The position numbers and the translations under genes are program-made. A DNA stretch of 64,000 nucleotides from Rebecca billardiae RCC1528. Taxonomy: Eukaryota > Haptophyta. Positions 61,470 to 64,000 of the stretch are shown here, piece by piece (positions within the stretch are counted from its first letter, which is position 1; each line of letters opens with the position of its first letter). Under the pieces are notes generated by a model that did no database searches, was not told where the DNA came from, and saw only the letters and a list, made by a program, of their open reading frames with translations. Location of the stretch: positions 2,046,001 to 2,110,000 of the forward strand of contig OZ251233.1 of assembly GCA_965240325.2 (NCBI GenBank), given 5' to 3'.

Positions 61470-64000
61470 TCAGACGAGCACGGCTGCCTTCCCATCCGTC
61501 GTCGATGTCGTCGGCTTCGTTTGACGAGTGCTGCGCAGCTGATGCTGGTGGCAGCGTGACTCTGCAGCCTGCATGATGCGCTGGCGGGCCCAGCTCGCGT
61601 CCCAAGAAGCTGCCCGGGGCGGCACATCGGCGTCGCAGCCGGCGCCATCGTCGCCGAGATGCGCCAGCGTTGGCCACGCGAGGAGTCGGCGTTTGAAGCC
61701 GAGCGCGCTGGCAGCCACGAACCCAGCGAGCGCCGCTGCCGCTGCTGCCACGGCGCACAGGGCAGCCCAGGCGGCCAATCCGCGCGCGCGCGCCGAGCCG
61801 TCCCCCCGCGCCACCGCGCCGGCGTGCGTGGCCGAGGCGGCCGCCGGCGTGCGCATCGCCGCGTGCATCGCGACCAGCTCGTCCGCCGAGACGGGCGGCG
61901 GCGGCGGCGAGGGCGGGATCCAGTGGAAGTGGTGGTGGCGGCGGGTGCGGCGCGAGTGGTGCCGGCCTGCCGCCTCCTCCGCCTCTCGGAAGAACGCGCG
62001 CGCGTCGAAGTCGCCGCCCGCGGCGGCGGCGGCCGCCGCGGCCGCCTCGCTCGGTGGCGGGCTCGGCGACGGCGGCGGCGGGCTCGGCGGGCGGTGCGGC
62101 CGCGGATGGCGCTCGCGCCTGTGCCGATGCCGTCCGGGCGGCGAGGGCGGCGAGGCCGGCGCAGGCGGCGAGGGCGGCTCGAGGGGCGGCGGAGGCGGCG
62201 GGCTCGGCGGAGGCGGCGGGCTCGGCGATGGCGGCGGCGGCGGCGGCGGGCTCGGCGGGTTGTGTGGCCGCCAGCGGCGACCCCAGTGCCGCTCCGAATC
62301 CTCCTCCTCCTCCTCCTCCTCCTCAGCTGCGCTGCTGCCATCCGGGTCGGCAGAAGACGACGGCTCGTCGGCACCGTCGTCGCCGCCGTCGCCGCCGTCG
62401 TCGCGGCGGCTCGCGCGGTGGCGCCTGTGCCGATGGCGGCCAGCCGGTGACGGCGGCGACGGCGGCGAAGCCGGCGGCAGAGGCGGCGCGGGCAGAGGCG
62501 GGGAGGCCGGCGGCGGCGCCAGCGGGCTCGGCGGGCTCGGCGGCTCGGCCGGTGGCGGGCCGGGCGGTGGCGGGCTCGGCGAGGGCGGCGGCGGCATGGG
62601 CGGCTCGTGCGGGTGCGGCTGCCTCGCCCGTCGATGCCGATGGTGGCGCCCCGGCGGCGAGGGCGGCGACGCGGGCGGCACAGGCGGCGGCACCGGCATC
62701 GGCGGCGAGTGCGGTGGGCTGGGCGGCAGTGGCGGGAAGGCGGACACGCTGTGGTGCCGCCGGCTGTGCCCGAGCCGGCTTCGGTGGTGCCGCCTGTGCC
62801 GGGATGGAGGCGGCGGCTGCGAGGGCGGAGACGGCGGCTGCGACGGAGGCGGCGAGAGCGGTGGCGAGAGCGGCGGAGACGAGGGCGGCGGCGGCGGTGG
62901 CGCGAAGGGCGGCGGGTGGTGCGGCGGTGGCGGCGGTGGCGCGAAGGGCGGCGGGTGGTGCGGCGGTGGCGGCGGTGGCGCGGCCGGCGGCGGTGGCGGC
63001 GCCGGCGGTGGCGGCGGCTGGTGCGGCGGCGGCGGCGGCGGGTGAAGGGGGGGCTCGGCGGGCGGCGGCGGCGGCTGCTTGGGCGGCGGCGGCGGCGGCG
63101 GCGTCGGAGGCGGCGGCGGCGGCGAGATGTCCTTCCAGCCACTCCAGGGCGGCGGGGACGGGAACGCGGGCGGTGGCGGCGGAGCCGAGGGCGAGGGCGG
63201 CGGCGGCGGCGGGACCGGCGGCTCCTGCGGCGGCTGAGACGGGCTGGGCGGCGGCGGCCCGAGGGGCGAGGGCGGCGGCGGCGGCGGCGGCGGGTACGGC
63301 GGCGCGGGCGATGGCGGCGGCGGCGCATGCAGCACGGGCGCCGGTGGCTGCGGCGGCGGCGGCCCAGGACTCCCCAGCGCCGTCCCGGCCCCCAGAGCAG
63401 GCGCGGGCGGCTGAGGCGGCGCCGCGGGGCTGCCGTCGGCACCGCCGGCCACAAGCACCCCGCCCAGAGGCCCCGTGCCGCGCAGTGGCCCGCCGCGCAC
63501 GCCGCCGCCGCCGCCGCCGTCGCCGCCGCTCCCGCCGCCGCCCGGCGTATGCATCCCGCCGCCACCCTCCCCGGGCGCGGGCGAGGGCGATGGCGCGCCG
63601 TCGCCCGCCGCGCCCCCGCCCCCCACGCGCCCCGTGACCACCAGCATGGCCGCCACAACCAGGAAGAGGACACCGCAGCAGAGCACGGCCAGCGCGTACA
63701 GAGGCACCCCGCACACGGCCGCGCCCTTGCGCCGCCGGCCGCGCGAGCGCCGGCCGCGCCGCTGCGCGGAGAGCGAGGAGAAGCCCGAGTAGTCGGACGC
63801 CGTGTGGCTGTTGCGACGGGAGCTTGCGCGCGACGAGCGCGCCCCGTCGCGCCGCGCGCTCGGCGAGTGCGCCGCGCCGTCGAACGGGTTGAACTCAGCG
63901 CCGCCGGCCGCGCTGCCGCTCGCCTCCTCGGCGACGATGGCGGAGGGCAGGGGGACGGTGTACGCGCGCGCGCGCGCGCCCGCCGCGGCGGCGTGCTCGT
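61470..64000 (-). CDS. Proline-rich two-pass membrane protein (hydroxyproline-rich wall-type), 5' end outside window
   Basis: The frame is open to the window edge, so the start lies beyond 64000; at least 843 residues are visible. Upstream of 63716 it reads on without a stop (EFNPFDGAAHSPSARRDGAR; HTASDYSGFSSLSAQRRGRR), a Ser/Arg-rich cytosolic part. A hydrophobic segment follows (YALAVLCCGVLFLVVAAMLV). Then come about 500 residues of SPPPPP/PPPPPSP blocks separated by basic RHRRHRR clusters, an acidic run (AEEEEEEEEDSE) and poly-Ala. A second hydrophobic helix (LAAWAALCAVAAAAAALAGF) precedes the C-terminal tail, which ends at TGA 61470-61472. SPPPP blocks are the hydroxyproline-rich signature of algal and plant wall glycoproteins. 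It is probably a surface or scale-associated protein held at both ends. Confidence 0.75.
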   Translation of the reverse strand, partial: EHAAAAGARARAYTVPLPSAIVAEEASGSAAGGAEFNPFDGAAHSPSARRDGARSSRASSRRNSHTASDYSGFSSLSAQRRGRRSRGRRRKGAAVCGVPLYALAVLCCGVLFLVVAAMLVVTGRVGGGGAAGDGAPSPSPAPGEGGGGMHTPGGGGSGGDGGGGGGVRGGPLRGTGPLGGVLVAGGADGSPAAPPQPPAPALGAGTALGSPGPPPPQPPAPVLHAPPPPSPAPPYPPPPPPPPSPLGPPPPSPSQPPQEPPVPPPPPPSPSAPPPPPAFPSPPPWSGWKDISPPPPPPTPPPPPPPKQPPPPPAEPPLHPPPPPPHQPPPPPAPPPPPAAPPPPPPHHPPPFAPPPPPPHHPPPFAPPPPPPSSPPLSPPLSPPPSQPPSPPSQPPPPSRHRRHHRSRLGHSRRHHSVSAFPPLPPSPPHSPPMPVPPPVPPASPPSPPGRHHRHRRARQPHPHEPPMPPPPSPSPPPPGPPPAEPPSPPSPLAPPPASPPLPAPPLPPASPPSPPSPAGRHRHRRHRASRRDDGGDGGDDGADEPSSSADPDGSSAAEEEEEEEEDSERHWGRRWRPHNPPSPPPPPPPSPSPPPPPSPPPPPPLEPPSPPAPASPPSPPGRHRHRRERHPRPHRPPSPPPPSPSPPPSEAAAAAAAAAGGDFDARAFFREAEEAAGRHHSRRTRRHHHFHWIPPSPPPPPVSADELVAMHAAMRTPAAASATHAGAVARGDGSARARGLAAWAALCAVAAAAAALAGFVAASALGFKRRLLAWPTLAHLGDDGAGCDADVPPRAASWDASWARQRIMQAAESRCHQHQLRSTRQTKPTTSTTDGKAAVLV

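Noticed and set aside
61573-63637. Gly- and Ala-rich long frames opposite the proline-rich gene
   Set aside because: Complement of Pro-codon-rich sequence always reads as Gly/Ala/Arg. No start context or domain.

Overview
This is GC-rich nuclear DNA of a eukaryote, most likely a unicellular alga of the haptophyte or a similar stramenopile type. The reasons are intron-bearing genes for eIF3m, Bet1, a PKA regulatory subunit, RMI1 and an ORAI-like channel. Introns are short, start GTGCGCGCG or GTACGCGCG and end CGCAG, and one has a GC donor. Codon third positions are strongly G/C, and plant/algal-type families (RAP domain, proline-rich wall-type protein, two-component hybrid kinase) sit beside animal-like ones (ORAI, PKA-R). 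The haptophyte assignment is an inference from style. No rRNA, tRNA, CRISPR or bacterial operon structure was seen.

Layout, left to right. 1-1532 is a 0.8-kb sequence repeated twice. 1978-4381 is a candidate DNA transposon with terminal inverted repeats (TIRs), ending 98 bp before eIF3m (4480-5946). Then come a membrane-anchored GH1 beta-glucosidase (7176-9356), an isochorismatase-fold hydrolase (9977-10762), a Bet1-type SNARE (12928-12161, minus), a secreted GH127/DUF1680 glycosidase (16289-13224, minus) and an ORAI-like channel (17404-18514). A gene-poor stretch follows, with a second TIR element (20476-21844) inside a CATA microsatellite and a broken sulfotransferase. Next are a hybrid histidine-kinase-like protein (23819-26159) and an ankyrin/PKA-regulatory-subunit fusion (26552-28850).

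The middle holds a small multi-pass membrane protein (30223-30675), a sulfotransferase (33615-32773, minus), a Tc1/mariner-like MITE (about 33625-33817) and a hAT-like MITE with an exact 8-bp target duplication (34581-35160). After these come an F-box/cytochrome-b5 fusion, two large secreted proteins (all minus) and an F-box/RCC1 protein (plus).

The right third holds two recently duplicated Sel1-repeat/MYND genes (45687-47510 and 48378-50207), a 3.8-kb repeat-rich gap, and a divergent pair: a RAP-domain RNA-binding protein (minus) and RMI1 with an extra zinc finger (plus). It ends with a secreted alpha/beta hydrolase (minus) and a proline-rich two-pass membrane protein that runs off the right edge (minus).

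Genes are independent transcription units and not operons. Functional themes are secretory-pathway and wall-sugar enzymes (GH1, GH127, sulfotransferases, beta-propeller protein, proline-rich protein, Bet1) and signalling (PKA-R, hybrid kinase, ORAI-like). The clearest unusual items are the ankyrin-PKA-R fusion, the F-box/cyt-b5 fusion, the ORAI-like pore with Gln at the selectivity-filter position, and a set of small TIR elements with identifiable ends.
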